Source of the DNA: Ignavibacteriales bacterium
Lineage (GTDB): Bacteria > Bacteroidota > Ignavibacteria > Ignavibacteriales > Melioribacteraceae
Reading direction: 5' to 3'
Assembly: GCA_016929735.1 (NCBI GenBank)
Contig: JAFGID010000250.1
Span: forward strand, 1-14,361
Length of the DNA: 14,361 nucleotides
How positions within the stretch are numbered: the stretch's first letter is position 1; each line of letters opens with the position of its first letter. This document shows positions 1 through 8,586 of the stretch, piece by piece. Both the position numbers and the translations under genes were made by a program. The notes under the pieces were generated by a model. The model saw only the letters and a program-made list of their open reading frames with translations, made no database searches and was not told the DNA's origin.

Positions 1-999
1 CTCTGTTACTTTGTCTAAGTCAATTCCACCTTTATTATCTAAAAAACAGTCATCGGGCTTTTTTGTACATTTATTTAAACAAAATTCTACAGGTGGTTCA
101 ATATTTATTGCTTTGTTGCCCTGTGGACCCCAAAGGATTTTTGAACAAGCCGGTAATGTACAAAAGAATGTCAATGACGGAATTTTTAAAGCAGCAGCAA
201 TATGCGAAGGTCCTGTACTTGATGAAACTAATAAATCAAGTGCAGCCACTTCACAAAAAAATTCTCGCCCTGATTTATAAATATATTCTACTCCTGATAT
301 ATTTCGCACCTCTTCGACAGGCTCAATATCTGTTACAACAATTTTAATGTTTTTTAATTTCAACAAATTGTCAATTAGTTTTCTATAACCACTCGGGCTA
401 ATATTAGGAGTTGATTTTCCATGAGTAGTATGAATACCGATAACAAATTCATTATTTGGTGAAAACATTTTTCGAAAGGATTTTACTCTCGCTTTTTCCT
501 CATCTGTCAGGTATATCTCAGTTGAGATGTCATCTGTTGCAATGCCAATTTTTCGTGCCAAATCCATACAATAGTCAGCTTCACTTTTCAGGTATTTATA
601 CTTTTTTCTTGAAGCAAATTTTGTGAAAGTAATATATTGATAAAATTTATGTCCGACACCAATGCGATACGGAATACAGGAAAAAAATAAAACCCAATTT
701 AATCTTTCTGTTGGACGCAAGTTAAGTGCGTGAGTAAATTTATATTTCCTGACTTTTTTTACTAATTGCCAAAATGTTTCTTTTTTATTTTTTTCTGTAA
801 AGTCGTCTAGCAAGATTAAATCAACATACGGATTGTTTTCATAAATTGCTTTTGTATAATCACGGACTAATACTGCAACAAATGAATCAGGAAATTGTTT
901 TTTAATTTCTCGCGGAATAGGTGTTGATAAGACAACATCACCAATTCTATCCGTCCGAACGATTAAAATTCTTTTTTGCTTTTTTTTATTAAATACCAT
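1..999 (-). CDS. Family 9 glycosyltransferase (heptosyltransferase-like), C-terminus cut by window edge
   Basis: Probable GT9 enzyme, the family that adds heptose or related sugars from ADP-sugars to LPS core or surface glycans on the cytoplasmic face of the inner membrane. The reading frame from ATG 999 stays open for 333 codons to the window edge, so the C-terminus is missing. Residues 11-21 hold the GT9 N-terminal signature (ILIVRTDRIGD), and residues 260-270 hold the donor-site signature (SSTGPSHIAAA). Three cysteines near the end (C307, C311, C318) match a Cys cluster common in this family. It starts 2 bases after the stop of the upstream GT4 gene, so it is probably co-transcribed with the block C glycan genes. 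The Shine-Dalgarno-like AAAAGG lies rather far upstream (about 13 bases). Family assignment is firm; the actual sugar and acceptor cannot be read from sequence. Confidence 0.88.
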   Translation of the reverse strand, partial: MVFNKKKQKRILIVRTDRIGDVVLSTPIPREIKKQFPDSFVAVLVRDYTKAIYENNPYVDLILLDDFTEKNKKETFWQLVKKVRKYKFTHALNLRPTERLNWVLFFSCIPYRIGVGHKFYQYITFTKFASRKKYKYLKSEADYCMDLARKIGIATDDISTEIYLTDEEKARVKSFRKMFSPNNEFVIGIHTTHGKSTPNISPSGYRKLIDNLLKLKNIKIVVTDIEPVEEVRNISGVEYIYKSGREFFCEVAALDLLVSSSTGPSHIAAALKIPSLTFFCTLPACSKILWGPQGNKAINIEPPVEFCLNKCTKKPDDCFLDNKGGIDLDKVTE

Positions 1000-1001
1000 C
1001 G

Positions 1002-2036
1002 CTACTTTATTACCTTTTCATAAAGTGAAATTGTCTGCTCAGCTATTTTATCCCATAAATAATTTTCTTTAATATGGCTTTGCAATCTTTCTGTTTTTGG
1101 TTTATTTAAAGATTTTTCAATAGCACTTTGAATGGATTTCGTAGAATGCGGCTCAACATATTCAGCGAATTCCTTGAAATATTCTTTCGTCCCGCCATAA
1201 GGAGTAATGACAATATTCGCACCAGCTAAACCTGCTTCGAGAGCCGCACGGCCGGGTGTCTCGAAAATCGAAGGAAGAACAAATACTTTACACGCTGCAT
1301 AAGCAGATGCTAATAAATCAGAATTATGTTCTAATCCATCTATGAATAGAATATTTTTATTTGAATTAATCTCAGCCATAATTTTACGGGAATATTCATT
1401 ATCAATTTTCTTCCCGATAATTACAACCTTATGATTTATGTTTTTACAAGCTTTTACCAAATTCAAAACATTCTTTCTCTCGTATCCGATATGTCCAACA
1501 AAAAGAATGAAATCTTCTAATCCATATTTTTTTATAAAAAGATTTTTATCAGAATTAAGAAATTTTTCCGATACACCATTTGGAATAACGGTAATTTTTT
1601 CTGAAGGAATTTTTAATCCTTTACTACACAAGTTTCCTTCGGCTTGTGTATTTGGTAATACCATTTCTGACCAATTACAAATATCTGCAAAAATATTATA
1701 ATCAAACCAAAAGCCGGGTGCGATTTTTTTGAATATATTTCCAATGCAACTTATCATTCTGATATGAATATTTGAATGTGTTGAGAAAATTATTGGATTG
1801 ACAACATATTTCAAATTCCTGTTTTTAAATTGATTTGCTAAATTATATATTCCAAGATTGGCACCGAACAAATGAAATAAATCATACTCTTTGGTTTTTT
1901 GAGGCGTACCCCAATAACTAAAGAGATCAACTTGAATGTTTTTGTCCTCTAATGATTTCTTTAATTGAAATATTTTAACGTATGGACCTCCTTGTGTAAA
2001 AGGTACTCCGGCATATGTTGCAAAACATATCTTCAT
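1002..2036 (-). CDS. GT4-type glycosyltransferase (GT-B fold)
   Basis: A 344-residue cytoplasmic glycosyltransferase of the GT4/GT1-superfamily type, expected to transfer a sugar from a nucleotide donor to a growing surface glycan. The N-terminal domain opens with a typical strand and glycine-rich loop (MKICFATYAG, then TQGG at 14-17). The linker has the usual ITVIPNGV (148-155). The donor domain starts at ILFVGHIGYERKN (177-189) and carries the E-x7-E signature at E259 and E267 (FETPGRAALE), followed by a PYGGTKEY loop (279-286). Length is normal for the family. The ATG at 2036 overlaps the upstream stop as ATGA and has AGAAGG 8 bases upstream, so the start is secure. Donor and acceptor are unknown; the neighbouring flippase and glycosyltransferases suggest O-antigen- or exopolysaccharide-type repeat synthesis. 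Confidence 0.9.
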   Translation of the reverse strand: MKICFATYAGVPFTQGGPYVKIFQLKKSLEDKNIQVDLFSYWGTPQKTKEYDLFHLFGANLGIYNLANQFKNRNLKYVVNPIIFSTHSNIHIRMISCIGNIFKKIAPGFWFDYNIFADICNWSEMVLPNTQAEGNLCSKGLKIPSEKITVIPNGVSEKFLNSDKNLFIKKYGLEDFILFVGHIGYERKNVLNLVKACKNINHKVVIIGKKIDNEYSRKIMAEINSNKNILFIDGLEHNSDLLASAYAACKVFVLPSIFETPGRAALEAGLAGANIVITPYGGTKEYFKEFAEYVEPHSTKSIQSAIEKSLNKPKTERLQSHIKENYLWDKIAEQTISLYEKVIK

Positions 2037-3583
2037 TGTTTTAACCTTCTTAATCTGAAAATTATTTCTTCTTTAAGCAAATTTATATCAAATTTTCGTA
2101 ATTCAGAATAATTTAATTTTTTATCATAAATTATTTCATTTTCTAATTTATTTTTATAACCAATTTCTCCATTTGTGATTGGCTCAATAAAGACATCACC
2201 ATTTGGTAATCTAACTTTACATAAGAAATTTTCATTACAGTTTGAAGTGTTAATGATAATTTTATTATTTTGGTAATCAACATCCCATTCTAAAGCAAGT
2301 CGTTCTTTCCACCACTTAGCATATTCAATAAAAGAGTAATTTCTAATTTTTAGTTTTTTTAATTCTATAAATAATTCATCAAACAATTCAAAACGATTCT
2401 GAAAGGGATGTGTGTAAAAAATTATAGGTTCATCGAAATATAATTTTTCGTTTATTATATCAAGGAAATATTGCAGCATTTCATCTTTGGTATGTTGTGT
2501 TCTAGATAATCTCCCAACACTAATCGGATGAATTGGTATTTGCAACACTTTTGAGAAATCTTTACCAACAATTGGAAACGACGGGAGGTTGTCATAATCA
2601 AAACAGAATTCAGAAGAGTAGAAAAAGTTGAAATGTTCGAGTGCTTTATTTAAATTCTCATTCCATTCGCCATAGGGTGCTGCATAGCCTTTAGGATTTA
2701 TTCCAATATTTTTTAACAATTCTAGTCCATGATTTATGTCATCAAGATTCTTTTGATAAGACGAGGATATTTTATGCCGGAAACAATGATAGCCAAATTC
2801 TTGATTGTTAAATTGATTAAAAATTTGCAATTCATTTTCAATGGATTTTGTCTCGATAAACCAACTTGCTTTGATTTGGTGCTTTTCGCAGGTTTTATAT
2901 AAATTATATATTTGTTCGATTGAGCTGTAATCTGTATCAACTCTGAAACAGAATATATTTTTATTATTTTCAGGAAAGTTCCATTTTGTAAGAAAAGGTA
3001 ATCTTTTCAGTTGGAAAATATATTCAAATAACTTATGAATTATAATTCTTATTTTACCTTTGGATACCTTTGCGACTTTTTCTGAAACATATTTCTTCCC
3101 AAATGCAGATGGGAATTTCTTTCGCATTGCTTTTATATCGGTAATGCTCTTAATAAATTCTTGGGGGATAACAGCAAGAATTCCTTCTCCAATATTATTG
3201 AAATAAAATAGTTCTTTCCCAGTTTCATTTATAATCAAATTAGATTTTTTTGTAAAAGTAAATTTTCTATAAATATCACAAAATATATTTTCCTGAAATA
3301 GTTTTTCATTCGTAGCTAAATATTTAACATAATTATTTTTTTTGGGAAGATTAAAATTCTTTTCTGCAGTTTTTGCATCCGTAATAATAACTCCACCAGA
3401 AGATACATATTGATTTAAATTAAAAGTTGATATCTCTCCTAAATCTTTCAAAATTAAGACAGGAAAATCTTTTGCATCCTCTGAAAAATTTGCGTAATTT
3501 AAGATAGAATAAGGGACACCAATCTGTTCAAGTAAAAGTATCCATTCCAATTCTAAATTTAATATTCCTATTCCAAGTTTCAA
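2033..3583 (-). CDS. Polysaccharide-deacetylase-like protein with extra N- and C-terminal domains
   Basis: A 516-residue protein whose centre (about 208-425) looks like the NodB/CE4 polysaccharide deacetylase fold. These enzymes remove N-acetyl groups from sugars using an Asp-His-His metal site. Visible motifs are D216-T-D218 (motif 1), H266-x3-H270 (motif 2), AAPYG at 301-305 (motif 3, with Ala where classical enzymes have Arg) and H392 in YTHPF (late catalytic-His motif). Residues 1-200 do not belong to CE4; they read like an alternating alpha/beta domain, possibly glutamine-amidotransferase-like (SSGGVIITDA, 61-70). Residues 430-516 may be a small beta domain. No signal peptide is seen, so a cytoplasmic role on a precursor is likely. 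The start is TTG at 3583: the next in-frame Met is residue 153, AAAGG lies 9 bases upstream, and TTG overlaps the flippase stop as TTGA. Active deacetylase is an inference. Confidence 0.78.
   Translation of the reverse strand: MKLGIGILNLELEWILLLEQIGVPYSILNYANFSEDAKDFPVLILKDLGEISTFNLNQYVSSGGVIITDAKTAEKNFNLPKKNNYVKYLATNEKLFQENIFCDIYRKFTFTKKSNLIINETGKELFYFNNIGEGILAVIPQEFIKSITDIKAMRKKFPSAFGKKYVSEKVAKVSKGKIRIIIHKLFEYIFQLKRLPFLTKWNFPENNKNIFCFRVDTDYSSIEQIYNLYKTCEKHQIKASWFIETKSIENELQIFNQFNNQEFGYHCFRHKISSSYQKNLDDINHGLELLKNIGINPKGYAAPYGEWNENLNKALEHFNFFYSSEFCFDYDNLPSFPIVGKDFSKVLQIPIHPISVGRLSRTQHTKDEMLQYFLDIINEKLYFDEPIIFYTHPFQNRFELFDELFIELKKLKIRNYSFIEYAKWWKERLALEWDVDYQNNKIIINTSNCNENFLCKVRLPNGDVFIEPITNGEIGYKNKLENEIIYDKKLNYSELRKFDINLLKEEIIFRLRRLKQ
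2045..2050 (-). promoter_or_regulatory. Ribosome binding site of the GT4 gene
   Basis: AGAAGG on the minus strand, 8 bases before the ATG at 2036. It lies inside the 3' end of the upstream deacetylase-like gene, so it works together with the ATGA overlap in translational coupling. Confidence 0.6.
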
Positions 3584-4986
3584 CTAAAAATACCTTTGAT
3601 TAGTACTATCTCGTTTTTCCTTATATTACAAGTATATAATGTTAAAGGTAGAAGAAGTATGATGAATGTTATTTTTAAAAGTAGGGAAAAATCTATCGAG
3701 TAATTTATTAGCAAAATAAAAATGAACGAGGATATAATAAGCGAATAAAATAATTTGTATAAATTAAAAGAAATAAATTTATGCAATTTATAAATCATAT
3801 AAGCTATTGTGATAATTTCATAAAGGATTAATGATATTGTGATTCCGCTTATTGAATAAAAGTTATCCAAAAAGAATATAGAAATAAAAAAACCGAGCAT
3901 CCCAATTAACATTGCAATCGAATAAAATTTTTCCTTTTTCATTCCAATTAAAGTAAAACTAAAAACGGAATTGATCAGCGTAAAAATAAAATAACCGATT
4001 AGCAATTGGAATATTAAAACTGAATCATTGTATTCTGCTCCGAATATTGTAATGACGATTTTATCTGCAAAAGTAACAGAAATAAATCCAATATAAAATG
4101 AAGAAAAAGTAATAATTCTTAATATCGAAGTAAAAGCATTCTCTAATTTATCTGAATGTCTTGTAATTAGATTTACAATTTTTGGAAAGAATATTGAGCT
4201 GAAAATTCTATCTGCAACTAATAATAAAATTATGATTCGATATGCAGCACTGTATATACCAACTATTTCTTCTGAATAAACAGCACCAATATATAAAATA
4301 GGAAACATTATTACTACCTGCGAAATTATTGTCGCGACACCAAGAGATATTGATTCCTTTAAATAAATAAATGCGTTTAAAACTTTAACTGAAAATAATT
4401 TCAGCTTTACTCTTTTCAACAAAAAAATCCAGAGAATAATTGCATTAAATATAGCACCTAAAACCCATGCATAAGCAGCAGGAACTAAATCAGAACTTGA
4501 ATTAACAAACAATAAAACAAAAATTAGATAGACGACCATTCCGACAGAGCGTCCAATGGTAATAACTTCCATTTTTTCTTTACCTTGAAAGTACCAATCA
4601 ATAATGAATACAGAAGGGAGGAGGTATAATAAATAAATGAAGATAATTTCACTTGTTGTTTCTGAGTGAACAAATAAAGTAACAGAATAAAATGTTACAA
4701 TAGCGACAAAAACTGTAAGTGATAATTTTGATATTATCAACTTATTAATAATTGTATTATTATCTTCAATCTGTTCAGTTGTTTTTCTTGTGCCGAGCAT
4801 ATTAAGACCGCTTGCACTGAAAATTGCAGCATAATTTAATACTGCCAATCCTATACTTAATACTCCAAAATTTTCGCTTCCCAATTTTCGTGCTAAGTAA
4901 ATTGTAGCAATAAAACCAACTAACCTCGCAATAAATTCACTCGAAAAAAGTGATACGATATTTTTTATATTTTTATTTATTTTCAT
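3580..4986 (-). CDS. Wzx-like polysaccharide flippase (MOP superfamily)
   Basis: A 468-residue, strongly hydrophobic inner-membrane protein with a dozen or more predicted membrane spans. It fits the O-antigen/exopolysaccharide flippases that move undecaprenyl-linked oligosaccharides to the periplasmic face. The N-terminus is typical of the family: a short basic lead, then a first span with ARLVGFIATIYLARKLGSEN (20-39) and a GLNMLGTRKT loop (60-69). Length is normal. Its ATG lies inside the 3' end of the upstream glycosyltransferase gene (14-base overlap), and its stop overlaps the next gene's TTG, so it is in the middle of one transcription unit with glycan enzymes on both sides. No polymerase (Wzy) or ligase is visible in the window. 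The substrate cannot be inferred; the family assignment rests on topology and the N-terminal pattern. Confidence 0.85.
   Translation of the reverse strand: MKINKNIKNIVSLFSSEFIARLVGFIATIYLARKLGSENFGVLSIGLAVLNYAAIFSASGLNMLGTRKTTEQIEDNNTIINKLIISKLSLTVFVAIVTFYSVTLFVHSETTSEIIFIYLLYLLPSVFIIDWYFQGKEKMEVITIGRSVGMVVYLIFVLLFVNSSSDLVPAAYAWVLGAIFNAIILWIFLLKRVKLKLFSVKVLNAFIYLKESISLGVATIISQVVIMFPILYIGAVYSEEIVGIYSAAYRIIILLLVADRIFSSIFFPKIVNLITRHSDKLENAFTSILRIITFSSFYIGFISVTFADKIVITIFGAEYNDSVLIFQLLIGYFIFTLINSVFSFTLIGMKKEKFYSIAMLIGMLGFFISIFFLDNFYSISGITISLILYEIITIAYMIYKLHKFISFNLYKLFYSLIISSFIFILLINYSIDFSLLLKITFIILLLPLTLYTCNIRKNEIVLIKGIFS
3593..3597 (-). promoter_or_regulatory. Ribosome binding site supporting a TTG start
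   Basis: AAAGG on the minus strand, 9 bases before the TTG at 3583. It lies inside the end of the flippase gene. With the TTGA stop/start overlap it supports the non-ATG start of the deacetylase-like gene. Confidence 0.5.
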
Positions 4987-5992
4987 TCAGCGATTGTAAA
5001 AATTCCGAAAGTTTAGTTAAATAATTTTCTCTTTCGAATGAAATTATATTGTCCGATTTCAATTCATTTAAGCAACCAGTTCTAGGGAAAATAACTTTGC
5101 ATCCATAATTTAGAGCTAAAATAACGCTCCCAGATGATAATATTTCATCAAAATTAAATAGGACATAATCGACAGAATTAAAGATTAAGGACGTTTCATC
5201 ATCATCAAAAAATTTTTCAATAATAAATATATTATTTTTTTTAATTGAAGATTTAATTTCATTATAACATTTTCTATTACCTTTTTTTATACTTCCTGCT
5301 ATAATCAATTTTTTTTCCGATGTCTGTTCATTGAAAATCTCAATAATCTCTTGAATTCCTTTATATTTCCCAATATTGCCATACATCAAAAATAAAATAT
5401 CTTTGTTAGAAAAATTAGGGAGTCCAAACTTGGTCCTAAATAAGTCTTGAGATGATTTTTTATCCATTAATTTCACTTCAAAATCAGGATGGGGATATAA
5501 AAAGAATTTATTTTTATTTATGCTAAGATAACTTGACATTATTTCAATCGCTGTTTCAGAATGAACGTGCAGTCGCTGTGAAAGTTTTGCCATACATCTC
5601 TGGAAAAATCTGTTTAGGTTAATATACTTTTTATTGTGAGGATATTTGTTGTGAATTGTCCAGACAATTTTTCCTCCAATCATTCTGTATAGTAAAATCC
5701 AAAAAAATCTCCATTTAATTCCTATGAAAGATTTTATCCCTTGAAACTCGAACCAATGATAATGAAGAATAAATTTTGAATTGAATAATTTTTTGAAAAA
5801 TAATTTTGCATGGGAAAAAACTGAAATGGGAAATACTTTTATCTTAAGTTGGTCAGACGAAAAAATATTTTTATAAAGCTGGTATAAATAATCAGTGGAT
5901 TTGTACTGATAATTTATCGAAGGGAAAGTGTAAATTGTATTAAAATTTTTATTAAGAGCTAGATACTCCTCAATAAGTTTATCTGAATTCAT
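4973..5992 (-). CDS. GT-B glycosyltransferase, GT4-like
   Basis: A probable cytoplasmic or membrane-associated glycosyltransferase of 339 residues from ATG 5992. Features (ATG numbering): HYHWFEF (77-83), a hydrophobic patch with GGKIVWTIHNKYPH (106-119) where the chain meets the membrane or acceptor, VHSETA (143-148) and LYPHPDF (165-171) in the linker, and the donor-domain opening LFLMYGNIGKYKGIQEI (200-216) with IIAG (230-233). Near residue 284 there is a LSSGSVILALNYGCKVI segment in place of a standard E-x7-E motif. The pattern recalls beta-1,4-mannosyltransferase-like GT4 enzymes of exopolysaccharide loci, but I would not name the sugar. A TTG four codons upstream (6004) could extend it (frame reads MEFW before the Met); I prefer ATG because neither start has a clear Shine-Dalgarno. 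Its 3' end overlaps the flippase by 14 bases. Confidence 0.82.
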   Translation of the reverse strand: MNSDKLIEEYLALNKNFNTIYTFPSINYQYKSTDYLYQLYKNIFSSDQLKIKVFPISVFSHAKLFFKKLFNSKFILHYHWFEFQGIKSFIGIKWRFFWILLYRMIGGKIVWTIHNKYPHNKKYINLNRFFQRCMAKLSQRLHVHSETAIEIMSSYLSINKNKFFLYPHPDFEVKLMDKKSSQDLFRTKFGLPNFSNKDILFLMYGNIGKYKGIQEIIEIFNEQTSEKKLIIAGSIKKGNRKCYNEIKSSIKKNNIFIIEKFFDDDETSLIFNSVDYVLFNFDEILSSGSVILALNYGCKVIFPRTGCLNELKSDNIISFERENYLTKLSEFLQSLNENK

Positions 5993-6036
5993 CCAAAATT
6001 CCAAGATAAATTTTGCATCATTTTAATGTCAAAATT

Positions 6037-6933
6037 CTAAAAAGAATACATAAGAGAAATTGTATGTGAACTACCGAGCGAATATTGGAAAGGAGTAAAT
6101 GCATAATCAAAATTAAAAGAATTCCATAAAATCCCGAGACCAACACTAAAATCCTTTGATTCATATCCTGTAATATAACCGAGTCTAATTGCTATCAAAT
6201 TTTGATAAAGAAATTCTGTCCCGAAATGAACATGAACATCATCTGTTGCAAGATATTTTTGCAAACCTGTAAGAAATACTATATCAGTATTTATTGCTTC
6301 AAATTTTTTAGTATAGGACGTTCCAATTCTCAAATCAGCAGGAAGTTTGGTTCGCTCAACTCGAAGTTTTTCCATATCTCCAATATTTTTTAAGGAAATT
6401 CCAGCATCGAGATTCTCAATAATATTTGAATAAACTAATCCAATATCACCTGCGAATCCCTTTGCTTTATTATGGAAAAAACTTTCGTAGATATATTTAA
6501 ATGTTAATCCTAAATCCAAATTATTGTAAATATTAAAACCAGTTGAAACACTTCCGAAAAGATAATGAACATTAAAAGTTGCTTCTGCTTCTCCGGGTCC
6601 TGTTCTTATTTCGATATCGGGTATATTTGTAGAATTAATTCCTAATACGAAAGGAAGACCAAATAATTGAAAACCTATCGCAAGCATATCACACTTTACA
6701 TCTTGTATCCATTCTGAATGTGTGAAAGAAATTTGAGATTGTGTGAGATTTGTAATAAGTGCAGGATTATAATTTAATGCTGTTACATCTTTTGCTGTTG
6801 TAACACCGAGATCACTCATTGCAATGTTTCGTGCACCAAAACCGAGCTTTAAAAAAGCCAAACCGCTATTACCAGCAGTTTGAGCTGCTAAATTTGATGC
6901 AAGAATTAGAAAAACAAAAATTATTTTTTTCAT
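6037..6933 (-). CDS. PorV/PorQ-family outer-membrane protein (second copy)
   Basis: A 298-residue exported protein, predicted to be an outer-membrane beta-barrel of the PorV/PorQ family. In T9SS organisms the PorV group picks up secreted cargo and delivers it to the surface-attachment complex. A signal peptide covers residues 1-17 with cleavage expected at LAA|Q. The family signature follows: GFGARNIAMS (31-40) and YNPAL (55-59). The rest alternates short amphipathic strands with turns and ends in an aromatic residue (TISLMYSF), as expected of a barrel C-terminus. The gene starts at ATG 6933, overlapping the upstream lipoprotein stop by one base (TAATG), so the two are probably translationally coupled. 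It shares the N-terminal signature with the 332-residue protein two genes upstream but is clearly diverged. It may serve a dedicated cargo rather than general T9SS function. Confidence 0.82.
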   Translation of the reverse strand: MKKIIFVFLILASNLAAQTAGNSGLAFLKLGFGARNIAMSDLGVTTAKDVTALNYNPALITNLTQSQISFTHSEWIQDVKCDMLAIGFQLFGLPFVLGINSTNIPDIEIRTGPGEAEATFNVHYLFGSVSTGFNIYNNLDLGLTFKYIYESFFHNKAKGFAGDIGLVYSNIIENLDAGISLKNIGDMEKLRVERTKLPADLRIGTSYTKKFEAINTDIVFLTGLQKYLATDDVHVHFGTEFLYQNLIAIRLGYITGYESKDFSVGLGILWNSFNFDYAFTPFQYSLGSSHTISLMYSF

Positions 6934-7586
6934 TAAAGTGAAATTTTGATTATTGTACCAAATTGACGATTGTAATATAATACTAGAGAATTACTATCTG
7001 TGTAAAAATGAACTATCCAATCTGCATAACTTGAATTTCCAATTACTCCGGGGATAGATATCGCAGCACTTGGTAGTAGGAACATATCTATTTTTGAACC
7101 TGAGTGAGAACTTCTAAAAGTACTTACATCAGAACGAGCTAACATTGTTGTTAAAACAGCAGGGCTATCATGATAAGTTGCACTGCTATTTATGTTCGTT
7201 GTTGCTAAAGCTCCAAATATAGTACTTAATATACCTTTTGCTGTAGGGTCTTGAATATAACCTAGCATTGTCGTAAAATTAATCGGAGATTTTACAGGAC
7301 CTGCTGCATAAACAGGAACGTAAAATTCATTGCTACCCTTGGAATCGGATTGAACAATGTATACAAAAGCATTTGTTGTTGGGCTAAGTAAATTAACCTT
7401 GCCATCGGTTGAAATATTCCAGCCATAGATGCCTGCTAATTTAGCATCAGACGACCAGCTTGCAGCAGCACTCAATACAGGATTTACGTTTTCTTTAGCT
7501 GTAAATAAACTCTGAAGGATATTTTCATCATCGCAAGAAACAAAAATTGCGAATGACAATACGATTAAAAATAATATTTTTTTCAT
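6933..7586 (-). CDS. Small lipoprotein of unknown function between two PorV-like genes
   Basis: A 217-residue predicted lipoprotein. The signal peptide ends in FVSC with the lipidated Cys at residue 18, followed directly by Asp-Asp-Glu-Asn. Acidic residues just after the Cys resemble the surface-export signal known for Bacteroidota lipoproteins, so surface exposure is plausible. The mature chain is rich in Ser, Thr, Ala and Gly. A segment WSSDAKLAGIYGWNISTDGK (44-63) followed by FVYIVQSDS (74-82), and a C-terminal stretch DWIVHFYTD (189-197), give an alpha-beta pattern seen in some Bacteroidota envelope proteins, but I recognise no domain and assign no function. It overlaps the upstream PorV-like gene (ATGA) and the downstream one (TAATG). 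This tight sandwich suggests that the three products work together. Confidence 0.8.
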   Translation of the reverse strand: MKKILFLIVLSFAIFVSCDDENILQSLFTAKENVNPVLSAAASWSSDAKLAGIYGWNISTDGKVNLLSPTTNAFVYIVQSDSKGSNEFYVPVYAAGPVKSPINFTTMLGYIQDPTAKGILSTIFGALATTNINSSATYHDSPAVLTTMLARSDVSTFRSSHSGSKIDMFLLPSAAISIPGVIGNSSYADWIVHFYTDSNSLVLYYNRQFGTIIKISL

Positions 7587-8581
7587 AACTTTATATTTAC
7601 TCCTATTATGTGTTGATCTCCTATAGTATAAGGTTCGAATACAAATGCATAATCAATTCCAATATTCCAGCTATCTAATTCCTTGGAATAAGAAAACCCT
7701 AATGATGGTTTGGGCAAAAAGTTAGAATTAGAAATATTCAGTCTATCTAAACCTCCACGCAGAAATAAATTATTAAATATTTTATATTCCACACCAAATT
7801 TAATAAAATTTGTTGTATTATTAAAGCTTTCAAATTCAATTGCAGTAATTATTTCTGGTTCATCAAAGTGGTAGGAGAATCCAATTTTTTTACTCATTGG
7901 AAATTTGTCAGTTGTTGATCTCCCTTGCTGTCCGTATAAATCATTTGTATCCCATTTATATGCACTATTTAAATCAGAAACAGAAGCACCAAGATTCATA
8001 TTATCCGAAATCATATAAATTATTCCTACATCAAACCCTAGACCGGTCGAAGAAATATTTTCGTAAAGGGAGTAATAATAAAATCTTACATTCAAACCCA
8101 ATATAAAAGTTTTCGAAAATCTTCTTGATAATCCGACAAAAAACAAATTTTCAGATGTTGAGATTTCTCCTTTTTTTATTCCTTGGTTATCCCTTTCCTC
8201 TATACCGCTTACTCCAGAATTTATTATACCTATAGTTAAACCTGTCATATTGCTATAATCTTCAGAATCTTCTTGCTCCCTGCGTGCTCCGAAAATAAAT
8301 CTCCGAGTATAATTTATATAGTTAAGCTTTCTATCTAAAGCCAAAAATGAATAAGCTGCATTTATTGAATTGCCTTCTTGAAATGCAGTAACAGCAGGAT
8401 TATAATAAGAAACAAGTTCACCTTCAGTAACAGCTACCATTGCATTACCCATTGCGATTCCTCTTGCACCAAATCCCATCCTACTGAATGAACCGGTTTT
8501 GCCACTTATATCGCTGAATTTTGGTTGAGCGAATATTTGAGATGATATTAGTAATATTATTAAAAAAAACGATTTCTTCAC
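7583..8581 (-). CDS. PorV/PorQ-family outer-membrane protein (first copy)
   Basis: A 332-residue predicted outer-membrane beta-barrel of the PorV/PorQ family, linked to type IX secretion. The signal peptide covers residues 1-18 and should be cut at IFA|Q. The family signature is clear: MGFGARGIAMGNAMVAVTEG (35-54) and YYNPAV (59-64). The remainder shows repeated strand-turn patterns (for example FILGLNVRFYYYS) and a late NIGIDYAFVF strand. The start codon is GTG at 8581, supported by GAGG five bases upstream; the nearby ATG at 8583 is out of frame and meets a stop at once. It follows the T9SS cargo-like propeller gene by 14 bases and overlaps the lipoprotein gene downstream. This context suggests transport or display of the neighbouring cargo; direct evidence for that is absent. 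Confidence 0.85.
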   Translation of the reverse strand: MKKSFFLIILLISSQIFAQPKFSDISGKTGSFSRMGFGARGIAMGNAMVAVTEGELVSYYNPAVTAFQEGNSINAAYSFLALDRKLNYINYTRRFIFGARREQEDSEDYSNMTGLTIGIINSGVSGIEERDNQGIKKGEISTSENLFFVGLSRRFSKTFILGLNVRFYYYSLYENISSTGLGFDVGIIYMISDNMNLGASVSDLNSAYKWDTNDLYGQQGRSTTDKFPMSKKIGFSYHFDEPEIITAIEFESFNNTTNFIKFGVEYKIFNNLFLRGGLDRLNISNSNFLPKPSLGFSYSKELDSWNIGIDYAFVFEPYTIGDQHIIGVNIKL

Positions 8582-8586
8582 ATATA

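Noticed and set aside
11..347. Two overlapping plus-strand reading frames near the left edge
   Set aside because: They are shadows of the minus-strand GT9 gene, whose signature motifs are continuous through the region.
1..999. GT9 gene as a truncated pseudogene
   Set aside because: The frame is intact to base 1 and only the window edge ends it.
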